DNA of 37,708 bases from DATLGB01 sp038258425 (GTDB lineage: Bacteria > Actinomycetota > Thermoleophilia > Solirubrobacterales > Solirubrobacteraceae): assembly GCA_038258425.1 (NCBI GenBank), contig JBBSPV010000038.1, positions 1 to 37,708 on the forward strand. The letters run 5' to 3'. The first letter of the stretch is position 1, and each line of letters begins with the position of its first letter. Under the pieces are notes generated by a model, which was given only the letters and a program-made list of their open reading frames with translations, ran no database searches and was not told the origin of the DNA. Below, in pieces: positions 1-7,719 of the stretch. The position numbers and the translations under genes are program-made.

Positions 1-412
1 CCCGCTCGACGTCCTCGCGCGTGATCCGCCCGTGCGGCCCGCTGCCGCGCAGGGTCTCGAGCGCCACCCCGAGCTCCCGCGCGCGCCGCCGGGTGGCCGG
101 CGCGGCCAGCGGCCCGGCGGCCCCGGGAGACGCCGCGCGATCGCCGTCGCCCGCCGGCGGCGCCGGCGGGCCGTCGGGCTCGAAGACCGCGAGCAGCGCC
201 CCGACGTCGAGCGTGTCCCCGGCGGCGGCGCACAGCCGGCTGACGCGGCCGGTCGTCGGGCACGGCACGACGACGATCGCCTTGTCCGTCTGGATCTCGA
301 CGAGCTCCTGGTCCTCCTGCACGCGGTCGCCCTCGGCCACCTGCCAGGCGACGATGTCGGCGGAGGCGATCCCCTCGCCGACGTCGGGCAGCCGGAACTC
401 GAGCGGGGTCAC
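1..412 (-). CDS. Dihydrolipoamide acyltransferase E2 of 2-oxoacid dehydrogenase complex, N-terminal part
   Basis: This is the start of the E2 core subunit, which takes the acyl group from E1 on a swinging lipoyl-lysine and passes it to CoA. Only the first 137 codons are present; the gene leaves the window on the left, so the catalytic domain is not seen. Residues 4-80 form a biotinyl/lipoyl domain with LPDVGEGIASADIV near the start and the lipoylation motif TDKA (Lys44). An Ala/Pro-rich linker follows. About residues 98-133 resemble a peripheral-subunit-binding domain (ATRRRARELGV, then GSGPHGRITREDV). The start is a GTG 2 nt after the TAG of the E1-beta gene. The adjacent E1 genes make this part of a BCKDH-type complex. 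Acyl specificity cannot be read from this fragment. Confidence 0.9.
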   Translation of the reverse strand, partial: MTPLEFRLPDVGEGIASADIVAWQVAEGDRVQEDQELVEIQTDKAIVVVPCPTTGRVSRLCAAAGDTLDVGALLAVFEPDGPPAPPAGDGDRAASPGAAGPLAAPATRRRARELGVALETLRGSGPHGRITREDVER

Positions 413-414
413 GA

Positions 415-1392
415 CTAGGCCTCCAGGGCCGTGCGCACGCCGGCCAGCACGCGCTCGACGGACGGCACGTAGCGCTCCTCGATCCCGCCCGGCGGATACG
501 GCGCGTCGTAGGCCGTGACCCGCAGCACCGGCGCCTCCAGCGACCAGAAAGCCTCCTCCTGGATCGTCGCCACGAGCTCGGCCCCGAATCCGGCGCTCAG
601 CGGCGCCTCGTGCAGCACGAGGGCCCGCCCGCAGCCGGCGACCGCCTCGCGCAGCGCGTCCACGTCGAGCGGGACGAGGCTGCGCAGGTCGAGCACGCCG
701 ACGGAGTAGCCCTCCTCGCCGGCCCGCTCCGCCGCGCGGGTGGCGACGACGACCGCGGCGCTGTAGGCGACGATCACCAGGTCGCTGCCCTCGCGGACGG
801 TGCGCGCCCGCCCGAGCGGGACGGTGTAGTCGCCCTCGGGGACCTCGTCGGAGATCAGCCGGTAGCCGCGCAGCGGCTCGCAGAAGAGCACGGGATCCGG
901 ATCGCGGATGGCCTCGGTCAGCATGCCCTTCGCGTCGTGGGCCGTGGCGGGCATGACGACCTTCAGCCCGGGGGCGTTGACGTACTTGGCCTCGTGGGCG
1001 TCCGAATGCAGCTCGGGCGTGCGCACGTTTCCGCCGAACGGCGCGCGCAGGACCATCGGCATCGGGTAGGCGCCCTGGGAGCGGAAGCGCATGCGGGCGA
1101 CCTGGCCCTCGATCTGGTGGAAGGCCTGGCTGCCGAAGCCGAGGAACTGGAGCTCGGGGATCGGCACCAGCCCGCTGCACGCGAGGCCGACGGCGGAGCC
1201 GACGATCACCGCCTCGGCCAGCGGCATGTCGACCACGCGTTCGGCGCCGAAGCGCTCCTGGAGCCCCTCCGTGGCCCGGAAGACGCCACCGTTGACCCCG
1301 ATGTCCTGGCCGAGCAGCAGCACCCGCTCGTCGCCTTCGAGTGCCGCGCCGAGGCCGGCGCGGATGGCCTCGACCATGGTCATGACCGCCAT
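415..1392 (-). CDS. Branched-chain 2-oxoacid dehydrogenase E1 component, beta subunit
   Basis: This 325-aa protein is the beta subunit of the ThDP-dependent E1 decarboxylase. It carries the transketolase pyrimidine-binding domain (about 1-180) and the transketolase C-terminal domain (about 200-320). Recognisable stretches are LLGQDIGVNGGVFRATEGL, the cofactor-site region DMPLAEAVIVGSAVG (its Glu activates ThDP) and FGSQAFHQIEGQ. The length is normal for the family (about 325-340). The ATG lies inside an ATGA overlap with the E1-alpha stop, so the two subunits are translationally coupled, as expected for an obligate heterotetramer. The sequence looks more BCKDH-like than pyruvate dehydrogenase-like. 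An acetoin-dehydrogenase role cannot be excluded, although the alpha subunit argues against it. Confidence 0.93.
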   Translation of the reverse strand: MAVMTMVEAIRAGLGAALEGDERVLLLGQDIGVNGGVFRATEGLQERFGAERVVDMPLAEAVIVGSAVGLACSGLVPIPELQFLGFGSQAFHQIEGQVARMRFRSQGAYPMPMVLRAPFGGNVRTPELHSDAHEAKYVNAPGLKVVMPATAHDAKGMLTEAIRDPDPVLFCEPLRGYRLISDEVPEGDYTVPLGRARTVREGSDLVIVAYSAAVVVATRAAERAGEEGYSVGVLDLRSLVPLDVDALREAVAGCGRALVLHEAPLSAGFGAELVATIQEEAFWSLEAPVLRVTAYDAPYPPGGIEERYVPSVERVLAGVRTALEA

Positions 1393-2468
1393 CAGGGCAT
1401 CTCCGGCGGGTCGGCGGCCTCGGCCACGGCCCGCTGGTCGTCCAGGCGCTGGGGCGGGCGGGCGAAGACGTGGTCGAACATCGCCGCCGGCCCGAGCGGT
1501 GGCGTGGCCTCCGCCTCGGCCACCGCGGCGTCCACGAGCGCCTTGTGCTCGGCCTCGAGGGCCGCCTCCGCGGCGTCGTCGGTGAGCCCGCGGGCGTCGA
1601 GGTGGCGGCGCAGACGGACGAGCGGGTCCGCCGCGCGCCGCTCCTCGAGCTCGGCGGCGTCGACGTAGCGCGTCGGGTCGTCGGACGTGTTGTGCGGGCC
1701 CATGCGGTAGGTCCGCGCCTCGATCAGCGTCGGCCCGTCGCCGGCCCGGGCGCGGGCGACGGCGCGGGTGGTGGCGTCGTGCATGGCGAGCAGGTCGTTG
1801 CCGTCGACGAGCTCGCCGGGCATCCCGTAGCCGGCGGCCCGGTCCGCGAAGCTGCTCGCCGCGGTCTGCCTGCGCACGGGCGTGGAGATCGCCCAGCCGT
1901 TGTTCTTGAGCACGAAGACCACCGGCGCCCGCCGCACCCCGGCGAGGTTGAGCGCCTCGTGGGCGTCGCCCTCCGAGGACGCGCCGTCGCCGAAGTAGCA
2001 GCACACGACGCCGTCGGAGCCCTGGTGGCGCAGGCCCCAGGCGAGCCCGACGGCGTGCGGGATCTGGGCCGCCAGGGAGATCTGGTATGGCAGGAGGTTG
2101 ACCCCCTCGCCCATGTGGTTGCCCGCCGGGAAGCCCATGAAGTACTGCAGCGCGCGCACGAGCGTGTAGCCCTGGCGCAGCATGGCCGGCAGCTCGCGGT
2201 ACTGGGGGACGACCCAGTCGCGCGCCGGGTCCAGCGCCCAGGCCGAGCCGACGACCGCGGCCTCCTCGCCGTTGACGGAGGAGTAGGTGCCGAGGCGGCC
2301 CTGGCGCTGCAAGGAGAAGCAGCGGGCGTCGACGGTCCGCGAGAGGCGCATGGCCCGCCAGGCGTCGAGCAGGCCGGCGTCGTCGAGGGCGGGGACGTGC
2401 CCGTCGGCCACCGTCCCGTCCGGGGCCAGCAGGCAGCGCGGCGCGGCGGCGGCGTCCGTCGCGGTCAC
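1392..2468 (-). CDS. Branched-chain 2-oxoacid dehydrogenase E1 component, alpha subunit
   Basis: This 358-aa alpha subunit binds ThDP diphosphate and Mg2+. The classic ThDP motif is present: GDGASSEGD at about 160-168, ending in KNNGWAIS at about 188-195. The loop YRMGPHNTSDDPTRY (about 254-268) matches the BCKDH E1-alpha phosphorylation-loop region (YR.G.HSTSDD type) and favours a branched-chain 2-oxoacid substrate. The chosen start is the GTG at 2468, which makes a GTGA overlap with the upstream SDR stop. An ATG 12 nt further upstream is possible but would enlarge the overlap. With E1-beta and E2 downstream it would convert a 2-oxoacid to an acyl-CoA, probably one of the last steps of the pathway encoded by this directon. 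Confidence 0.93.
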   Translation of the reverse strand: MTATDAAAAPRCLLAPDGTVADGHVPALDDAGLLDAWRAMRLSRTVDARCFSLQRQGRLGTYSSVNGEEAAVVGSAWALDPARDWVVPQYRELPAMLRQGYTLVRALQYFMGFPAGNHMGEGVNLLPYQISLAAQIPHAVGLAWGLRHQGSDGVVCCYFGDGASSEGDAHEALNLAGVRRAPVVFVLKNNGWAISTPVRRQTAASSFADRAAGYGMPGELVDGNDLLAMHDATTRAVARARAGDGPTLIEARTYRMGPHNTSDDPTRYVDAAELEERRAADPLVRLRRHLDARGLTDDAAEAALEAEHKALVDAAVAEAEATPPLGPAAMFDHVFARPPQRLDDQRAVAEAADPPEMP

Positions 2469-3247
2469 GCCCGCTCCCATCCGCCGTCGGCGGTCCAGCC
2501 GCCGTCGACCAGGACGCTGGCCCCGGTGACGTAGGAGGCCTGGTCGGAGGCGAGGAAGGCGACCACCCGGGCGACCTCCTCCGGCTCGGCCAGGCGTCCG
2601 AGCGGGGTGCGCGCGCGCAGGTCCTCGGCCGTGAAGCCGCCCGCGGCCATCGTGCCGGCGAGGAGGTCGGTGGCCACGTAGGCCGGGGCCACCGCGACGA
2701 CGCGGACGCCGCGCGGCCCCCACTCGGCCGCCAGCGCCTTGGTCAGGCCCTCGAGGCCGTGCTTGGCCGCCGTGTAGGCCGCCCGGCGCGCGAGGCCGAC
2801 GTGGCCGGTGAGCGAGGACACGTTGACGATGACGCCGCTGCCCGCGGCGAGCATCACGCGCGCCGCGGCCGCCGCGCACGCGAACGGGGCGACGAGGTCG
2901 ACCTCGACGAGGCGCCGGAACTCTCCGGGCGCGAGCGTCTCGGACGCCGCCACCTGGCCGGCCCCGGCGTTGTTGACGAGCACGTCGACGCGCCCGAAGG
3001 CGTCCAGCGCCCGGTCGATCAGCGCGTCGGCCGCCCCGTCGGAGGTGAGCTCGACGCCCACGCCCACGGTGGTCGCGCCGAGCTCGGCGAGCGCCGCCGC
3101 CGCGGCGTCCGCCCGCGCCTGGTCGCGCGAGGTGACCACCACCCGCAGGCCGGCACGCGCGAGCTCCCCGGCCACGGCGCGGCCGATGCCCGAGGCGGAC
3201 CCGGTGACGACGGCCACCCGGTCGCCGTCACCGTCGCCGGCGCTCAC
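2465..3247 (-). CDS. SDR-family NAD(P)-dependent oxidoreductase
   Basis: This 260-aa classical short-chain dehydrogenase is predicted to oxidise or reduce an alcohol/ketone pair. The nucleotide-binding motif TGSASGIG lies near residue 13. LVNNAGAG, the catalytic Ser in NVSSLTG and the YTAAK Tyr-Lys pair follow in the standard order. The C-terminal VTGASVLVDGGW is typical of FabG/glucose-dehydrogenase-like members. The residues after beta-2 (TSRDQ, basic) hint at NADP(H), which is only an inference. The GTG start overlaps the upstream metallo-hydrolase stop (GTGA), and the stop overlaps the E1-alpha start. It is one of two SDRs in the large directon and one of four in the window; its substrate cannot be read from sequence. 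Confidence 0.92.
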   Translation of the reverse strand: MSAGDGDGDRVAVVTGSASGIGRAVAGELARAGLRVVVTSRDQARADAAAAALAELGATTVGVGVELTSDGAADALIDRALDAFGRVDVLVNNAGAGQVAASETLAPGEFRRLVEVDLVAPFACAAAAARVMLAAGSGVIVNVSSLTGHVGLARRAAYTAAKHGLEGLTKALAAEWGPRGVRVVAVAPAYVATDLLAGTMAAGGFTAEDLRARTPLGRLAEPEEVARVVAFLASDQASYVTGASVLVDGGWTADGGWERA

Positions 3248-4122
3248 GTCGTCGCGAGCTCCGGGTGCGTGTCGCGGGTCATCTTGCCCGGCCACTCGTC
3301 GTTGGAGATCAGCTCGCCCGGCACCCGGTCGTACGTGCGCCCGATCACCTGGCCGCGCTCGACGACGGCGGGCCGGTCGTGGGCCGGCAGGATGTAGCGC
3401 ACGCCGTTGACCGCCTTGCGGATCGCCGCCTTCTCGGAGCGCTTGCTGCCGCTGTGGTTGCCCGTCACCGCCGGGTCCAGCGCCATCCGCTGCAGGTGGG
3501 GATCGATGAGCTGGTGCACGACGTCGTAGACCACGTCGCCGCAGATGCACGCCACCCCGTCGTCGGTGTCCACGAGGACGTTCATCGAGCCCTCGGTGTG
3601 CCCGCCGGCGAACTGGCAGCGCACGCCCGGGATGATCTCCTCGGACTCGACGGTCTCGAGGTCGAGCAGCCGCAGCGCGCCGCTCTCGTGGTGCAGGCGG
3701 TCGATCAGGTGCTTGATGTAGGGCGCGGGGTACTGCTCCCCCATCAGCCCGGACGCCGAGAACTCGAGCTCGCGCCGGTTGATGACGACCGTGGTGGACA
3801 TCGGGAACTGGTCGTCGTAGCCAGCGTGGTCGATGTGCAGGTGCGTGTGCAGGACGTACGGGACGTCGGCCATCGTGAGGCCGTGCTTCTCGAGCGCGTT
3901 CTCCATGCCCTGGCCGTCGCGCCACCAGCCGCCCATGCCGAGGTTGGCCATGATGCCCGGCTCGCTGAAGCCCGTGTCGACCACCACGGGGGCCTCGCCG
4001 CCCGTGATCAGGAAGCCGAAGGTCGGGACCTGCTGCGCCCGCCCCGGATCGTGCGCGAGCACGAGGAAGCTCGTGTCCAGTTCGATGTCCCCGAGATCGA
4101 GGACGTGCACTTCGAGACCCAT
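3244..4122 (-). CDS. Metallo-beta-lactamase-fold hydrolase, N-acyl homoserine lactonase-like
   Basis: This 292-aa MBL-fold protein has a complete dinuclear metal site. HTHLHIDH gives the HxHxDH motif (His94, His96, Asp98, His99); a His follows in GGHTEGSM, an Asp in CGDVVYD and a His in PAHDRP. The spacing and the LDLGDIELDTSF-type N-terminus resemble the AiiA/AttM lactonase branch, so hydrolysis of a lactone or related ester is likely. Whether the substrate is a quorum signal or a catabolic lactone is unknown; the catabolic setting favours the latter. I chose the ATG at 4122 because a strong Shine-Dalgarno (GGAGG) sits 4 nt before it. An in-frame ATG at 4185 lacks one. The 96-bp gap upstream is the first real gap after the regulator, so this gene may have its own promoter. 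Confidence 0.88.
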   Translation of the reverse strand: MGLEVHVLDLGDIELDTSFLVLAHDPGRAQQVPTFGFLITGGEAPVVVDTGFSEPGIMANLGMGGWWRDGQGMENALEKHGLTMADVPYVLHTHLHIDHAGYDDQFPMSTTVVINRRELEFSASGLMGEQYPAPYIKHLIDRLHHESGALRLLDLETVESEEIIPGVRCQFAGGHTEGSMNVLVDTDDGVACICGDVVYDVVHQLIDPHLQRMALDPAVTGNHSGSKRSEKAAIRKAVNGVRYILPAHDRPAVVERGQVIGRTYDRVPGELISNDEWPGKMTRDTHPELATT

Positions 4123-4218
4123 GGTGCCTCCTGCGTCGGTGGTGGTGGTGCTCCGAGTGTGGTCCCGGCGGTTGCGGATACCCATCGCCCATTCGGATGA
4201 GGCGCCTCCCGCCGTCCG
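4123..4218 (-). promoter_or_regulatory. Leader and possible promoter of the MBL-hydrolase/SDR/E1/E2 segment
   Basis: This 96-bp intergenic segment lies between the regulator stop and the MBL-hydrolase start. On the minus strand it has a TATCCG -10-like hexamer (4175-4180) and the GGAGG Shine-Dalgarno just before the ATG at 4122. No convincing -35 is seen. It may be an internal promoter placed directly behind the LuxR-type regulator gene, or only a leader. Confidence 0.3.
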
Positions 4219-5289
4219 TCAGCCGACCAGGCCGGCCTGGCGCGCGGCGTGCACGGCCTCGGCTCGCGACGTGGCGCCGAGCTTGCGGAACAGGTTGCGG
4301 GCGTGGGTCTTGGCCGTCGCCTCCGAGATGCCAAGGCGCAAAGCGATCTGCTTGAACCGCAGGCCCTCCTCGAGCGGTCCGAGCAGCTCGTGCTCGCGCG
4401 CGGTCAGCCGGTGGGGCGGCGCCTCGAGCCGCGGCAGGACGGTCTCGCCGCGCCGCAGGGCGTCCAGCACGGATCCCAGGCGGGACACCGCCTCCCCGCG
4501 CGCCACGTGGCCGACGGCACCGGCGGCGACGGCGACGCGCACGGTCTCGGGCGTCTCGTGGGAGGAGACGACGAGCAGCGGCACCTGCACGCCGGCGGCC
4601 CGCAGCCGGCCGGCGACGTGATCGACCCGCTGGCCATCGACCCAGTCGTCGCACACGATGAGGTCCGGCGGCGCCTGCTCGGCGTGGCGCAACGCCTCGG
4701 CCACCGTCGACGCGACGCTCGCGGTCGCCTCGCCCTCGCGTTCCAGCAGTCGCGCGATCCCGCGGCCGGCGAGCGCGTCCGCGTGGCAGATCAGCACGCG
4801 CGCCGGCCCCGGTCCCGGGGGGCGGGCGGTCTGCGCGGCCAGCACGTCGGCGACCGTGGCGAGGTCGTCGCCGATCCGGATGAGGTCGTCGCGCGGGGCC
4901 GACGCCGACAGCGACAGCGCCCCGACGGTGCGCCCTGCGCGGCGGATCGGCACGGAGCAGCCGGCCCGGAACCCGGCGGCGCTGATGACCCCGTCGACCG
5001 GACGGTCGAAGCCGCTGGAGCGCTCGAAGTCCGGGTCCTGGAAGGTCTCCCCCTCGGACACGCGCGCGAAGTACGAGCACGTCGAGACGGGCAGCGCCGT
5101 GCCCGGCGCCAGCAGGTCGCTGCCCGCCTCGGCCGCGATCTCGAACCGCTGGCTCGCGGCGTCGATGCGCGCGACGGACACGCGGTCCACCGCGCAGGCG
5201 CCGCGGATCACCGCGGCCGCCTCGCGCAGCGGCGCGTCGGACGCCCCGAGGGCCTCCGTGACGTCGGCGATCAGCGCATCGACGCCCAG
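4219..5289 (-). CDS. GAF / receiver-like / LuxR-HTH transcriptional regulator
   Basis: This regulator is about 356 aa with three parts. Residues 5-150 look like a GAF sensor domain (TCSYFARVSEGETF, GCSVPIRRAGRTVGALSL). Residues 164-285 look like a response-regulator receiver (ARVLICHADAL, DLIVCDDW, VVSSHETPETV). Residues 293-352 are a clear LuxR/NarL helix-turn-helix (LTAREHELL, ISEATAKTHARNLFRKL). The receiver seems degenerate: the first-strand acidic pair is reduced to one Asp and the usual Lys after strand 5 is Arg (HVARGE). It may therefore respond through GAF ligand binding and not phosphorylation. The start is uncertain. No ATG, GTG or TTG lies at the domain edge; I used a CTG at 5289 behind an AGGAGGA sequence, overlapping the cupin 3' end. 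It probably controls part of this directon. Confidence 0.8.
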   Translation of the reverse strand: MGVDALIADVTEALGASDAPLREAAAVIRGACAVDRVSVARIDAASQRFEIAAEAGSDLLAPGTALPVSTCSYFARVSEGETFQDPDFERSSGFDRPVDGVISAAGFRAGCSVPIRRAGRTVGALSLSASAPRDDLIRIGDDLATVADVLAAQTARPPGPGPARVLICHADALAGRGIARLLEREGEATASVASTVAEALRHAEQAPPDLIVCDDWVDGQRVDHVAGRLRAAGVQVPLLVVSSHETPETVRVAVAAGAVGHVARGEAVSRLGSVLDALRRGETVLPRLEAPPHRLTAREHELLGPLEEGLRFKQIALRLGISEATAKTHARNLFRKLGATSRAEAVHAARQAGLVG

Positions 5290-5672
5290 GGCTCCTCCTC
5301 GAACACGTCGACGACCTCGTAGCCGCCCTCGCCGGCCGTCGGGCTGAGGATCACGCTGATCGCGGCGGGCTCGTCCCCGATCGTGAACGACGCGTGCACG
5401 ACGCCCTTCTCGATGTACACGGCCTCGCCGGGGCCGAGCTCCTGCTTCTCGTCCTCGAGCCACTGCTCCACCCGGCCCTCGCGCACCCAGATGACCTCCT
5501 CCTGGTCGGGATGCTTGTGGAACGGGTGGCCGCCGCCCGGATCGATGCGCACGTCCATGACGCACAGCGCCCGCGAGCCCGTGAGCTCCGGGCGGCTCAC
5601 CCAGCCCGACTGGCCCCAGTCGAACTGGTCGCGGACGATGTCGGCGTCCCTGATGAACCGGCTGTTGCTCAT
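5271..5672 (-). CDS. Small single-domain cupin protein
   Basis: This 133-aa one-domain cupin has the metal-binding signature intact. The first motif gives His49/His52/His54 and Glu58 or Glu59 (GGGHPFHKHPDQEE), and the second gives His93 (EKGVVHASF). Proteins of this size can be dioxygenases, isomerases or sensors; nothing here decides. The ATG lies in an ATGA overlap with the PEP-hydrolase-like gene, with GGAGG 6 nt upstream of the ATG. The pairing with Tm-1-like and TIM-barrel genes suggests that the three products act together. Its 3' end appears to overlap the regulator's 5' end. Confidence 0.85.
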   Translation of the reverse strand: MSNSRFIRDADIVRDQFDWGQSGWVSRPELTGSRALCVMDVRIDPGGGHPFHKHPDQEEVIWVREGRVEQWLEDEKQELGPGEAVYIEKGVVHASFTIGDEPAAISVILSPTAGEGGYEVVDVFEEEPWASMR

Positions 5673-6502
5673 GCTCGTCCTCCGATGGTGATGGACTTGA
5701 AGCGCCTCATGTTCTCCGTCATGGCCACCTCGGTCGGCAGCCGCTCCATGCTCGAGGCGCCGAAGAAGCCGACGACCCCCGTGGTGTGGTCGATCACGTG
5801 CTGCGCGTCGCCGGGCTCGGCGATCGGGCCGCCGTGGCACAGGCACAGCACGTCCGGGTCCACGGCACGGGCGGCGTCGCACAGCGCCTGCACCCGCACG
5901 ACGGACTCCTCGAGCGAGAGCCCGGTGTGCGCGCCGATGGCGCCGCCGGTGGTCAGCCCCATGTGCGGGACCAGGACGTCGGCGCCGGCCTGCGCCATCG
6001 CCGTCGCCTCGTCCTCGGTGAACACGTAGGGCGCGGTCAGCAGCCCGAGCTCGCGCGCCTGGCGGATCATCTCGACCTCCAGCCCGTAGCCCATGCCCGT
6101 CTCCTCGAGGCCTGCGCGCATCGTGCCGTCGACGAGGCCGACCGTCGGGAAGTTCTGCACGCCGCTGAAGCCGGCCGTCTTGACCTCCGCGAGGAAGTTC
6201 GGCATCAGGCGGAACGGGTCGGTCCCGCACACGCCGGCCAGCACCGGGGTGTCCTGGACGACCGGCAGCACCTCGCGGGCCATGTCCATGACGATCGCGT
6301 TGGCGTCGCCGTAGGGCATCATGCCGGCCAGCGAGCCGCGGCCCGCCATCCGGTAGCGGCCGGAGTTGTAGATGATGATGAGGTCCGCGCCGCCGGCCTC
6401 GGCGAACTTCGCCGACAGGCCGGTGCCCGCGCCCGCGCCGATGATCGGCCGGCCGGCCTCGACCTGCGCGCGCAGCCGGCCGAGCGCCTCGTCGCGAGTC
6501 AT
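5669..6502 (-). CDS. TIM-barrel 'phosphoenolpyruvate hydrolase' family protein
   Basis: This 277-aa protein belongs to the TIM-barrel family annotated as PEP hydrolase-like and related to the C-terminal half of plant Tm-1 proteins. Distinctive stretches are GAGTGLSAKFAEAGGAD, IIIYNSGRYRMAGRGSLAG, YGDAN, LAGVCGTDPF, FPTVGLVDG and LCLCHGGP. The family's biochemical reaction is not securely established; the name rests on resemblance to PEP mutase/isocitrate lyase-type barrels. The ATG overlaps the Tm-1-like stop by ATGA. In tomato Tm-1 and many microbial relatives the two domains are fused or adjacent; here they are separate, coupled genes. A role in activating or cleaving a small 2-oxo or phospho acid is a guess. 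Confidence 0.85.
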   Translation of the reverse strand: MTRDEALGRLRAQVEAGRPIIGAGAGTGLSAKFAEAGGADLIIIYNSGRYRMAGRGSLAGMMPYGDANAIVMDMAREVLPVVQDTPVLAGVCGTDPFRLMPNFLAEVKTAGFSGVQNFPTVGLVDGTMRAGLEETGMGYGLEVEMIRQARELGLLTAPYVFTEDEATAMAQAGADVLVPHMGLTTGGAIGAHTGLSLEESVVRVQALCDAARAVDPDVLCLCHGGPIAEPGDAQHVIDHTTGVVGFFGASSMERLPTEVAMTENMRRFKSITIGGRA

Positions 6503-7719
6503 GCCGCCTCCTGGATGAGCGCGTGCAGGCGGTCCGCCATCGCCGTCGCGAACGCCGGGTCGTTGACGTCGGCGTCCACCTCGCAGACCTCGACGCGGTC
6601 GGTGTCCACGCCCTCGCGCAGCGCGCCGAACAGGGCGGCGTCCGCCTCGGGGTCGTGGAACGGCATGCCCTCCACGTCGATCGCCGAGACGCCGCCGAGC
6701 GGCACGAAGAGCACGGTCGGCGACTCGGCCGCGTTGAGCTTGCGCGCGATGCGGCGGCCGAGCTCGGCGTTCTCGTCGCGCGTCGTGCGCATCAGCGTGA
6801 TCGTCGGGTTGTGGACGTAGAGGTTGCGCTCGGCGAAGCGCTCGGGCACCGTGTCCCGCGGGCCGAAGTTGACCATGTCGAGGGCCCCGAGCGAGACGAC
6901 CTGCGGGATGCCGGTGGCCCCGACGGCCTCGAGGCGGTCCGGGCCGGCGGAGAGCACGCCGCCGACGAGCTCGTCGGCGAGCTCGGTGGTCGTGAGGTCG
7001 AGCACCCCGGCGAGGAAGCCGCCCGTGGCCAGGGCCTCGAAGGAGCGCCCGCCGGTGCCGGTGGCGTGGAAGACGAGCACCTCGTAGCCGAGCTCCTCGA
7101 GCCGCTCGCGCGCGCGGGTGACCGCGTCCGTGGTGACGCCGAACATCGTGGCGCCGACGAGCGGCCTGGCCTCGCCCACGACCGGCGGTGAGGCCATGGC
7201 CATGCCGGCGATCGCGGCGGCCGCGTTGGTGAGGATGCGCGCCGAGATCTGGTTGATCCCGGCGATGTCGACGACGGAGTACATCATCGTGACGTCCGTG
7301 TCCCCGACGTAGGGCCGGGTGTCGCCCGACGCGACGGTGGAGACGATGAGCTTCGGCACGCCGACGGCCAGGCCGCGCATGGCGGCCGCGGCGACGGACG
7401 AGTTGCCCGAGCCGCCGACCGCGGCGGCGCCCTGCAGGCGGTCCTCGTCCGCGAGCCGGTCCAGGACGACCCGGGCGCCACGGCCCATGGCCTCCATGGC
7501 CGCCCCGCGGTCGGCCGCCTCGGCGAGCTGGGCGTGGTCGGCCCCCGCGGCGCGGGCGACCTCCTCGCGCGGCACGTCCGCCTCCACCTGCGGTGCCCCG
7601 AGCACGCCGGCGTCGACGAGCAGCACGTCGGCGCCCGCCTCGCGGATGCGCTCGCGCAGGTAGGCGTACTCGTGGCCCTTGGTGTCCAGGGTGCCGACGA
7701 GGACGACGGTCGCGCTCAC
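6499..7719 (-). CDS. Tm-1-like ATP-binding domain protein (UPF0261)
   Basis: This 406-aa protein covers the full UPF0261/Tm-1 N-terminal module. It opens with VVLVGTLDTKGHEYAYLR, the hallmark of the family, and has GGSGNSSVAAAAMRGL, VSTVASGDTRPYVGDTD and the late PLGGVSAIDVEGMPFHDPEAD. In tomato Tm-1 this domain binds ATP and the tobamovirus replication protein; the bacterial function is not known. The GTG start makes a GTGA overlap with livF, so it is expressed with the ABC importer. The downstream neighbour is the TIM-barrel partner that forms the other half of Tm-1. The length equals that of the isolated domain, with no sign of truncation. Confidence 0.88.
   Translation of the reverse strand: MSATVVLVGTLDTKGHEYAYLRERIREAGADVLLVDAGVLGAPQVEADVPREEVARAAGADHAQLAEAADRGAAMEAMGRGARVVLDRLADEDRLQGAAAVGGSGNSSVAAAAMRGLAVGVPKLIVSTVASGDTRPYVGDTDVTMMYSVVDIAGINQISARILTNAAAAIAGMAMASPPVVGEARPLVGATMFGVTTDAVTRARERLEELGYEVLVFHATGTGGRSFEALATGGFLAGVLDLTTTELADELVGGVLSAGPDRLEAVGATGIPQVVSLGALDMVNFGPRDTVPERFAERNLYVHNPTITLMRTTRDENAELGRRIARKLNAAESPTVLFVPLGGVSAIDVEGMPFHDPEADAALFGALREGVDTDRVEVCEVDADVNDPAFATAMADRLHALIQEAA

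Noticed and set aside
3244..4122. Quorum-quenching system (lactonase plus LuxR-type regulator)
   Set aside because: The LuxR-HTH protein has GAF and receiver-like domains and not an autoinducer-binding domain, and no LuxI homologue is present; a catabolic role fits better.
2465..5080. An 871-codon open frame on the minus strand upstream of the SDR
   Set aside because: Only its last 260 codons are a real SDR. The rest is Arg/Pro-rich translation of the MBL-hydrolase and regulator genes in a wrong frame, a known effect of very high G+C.
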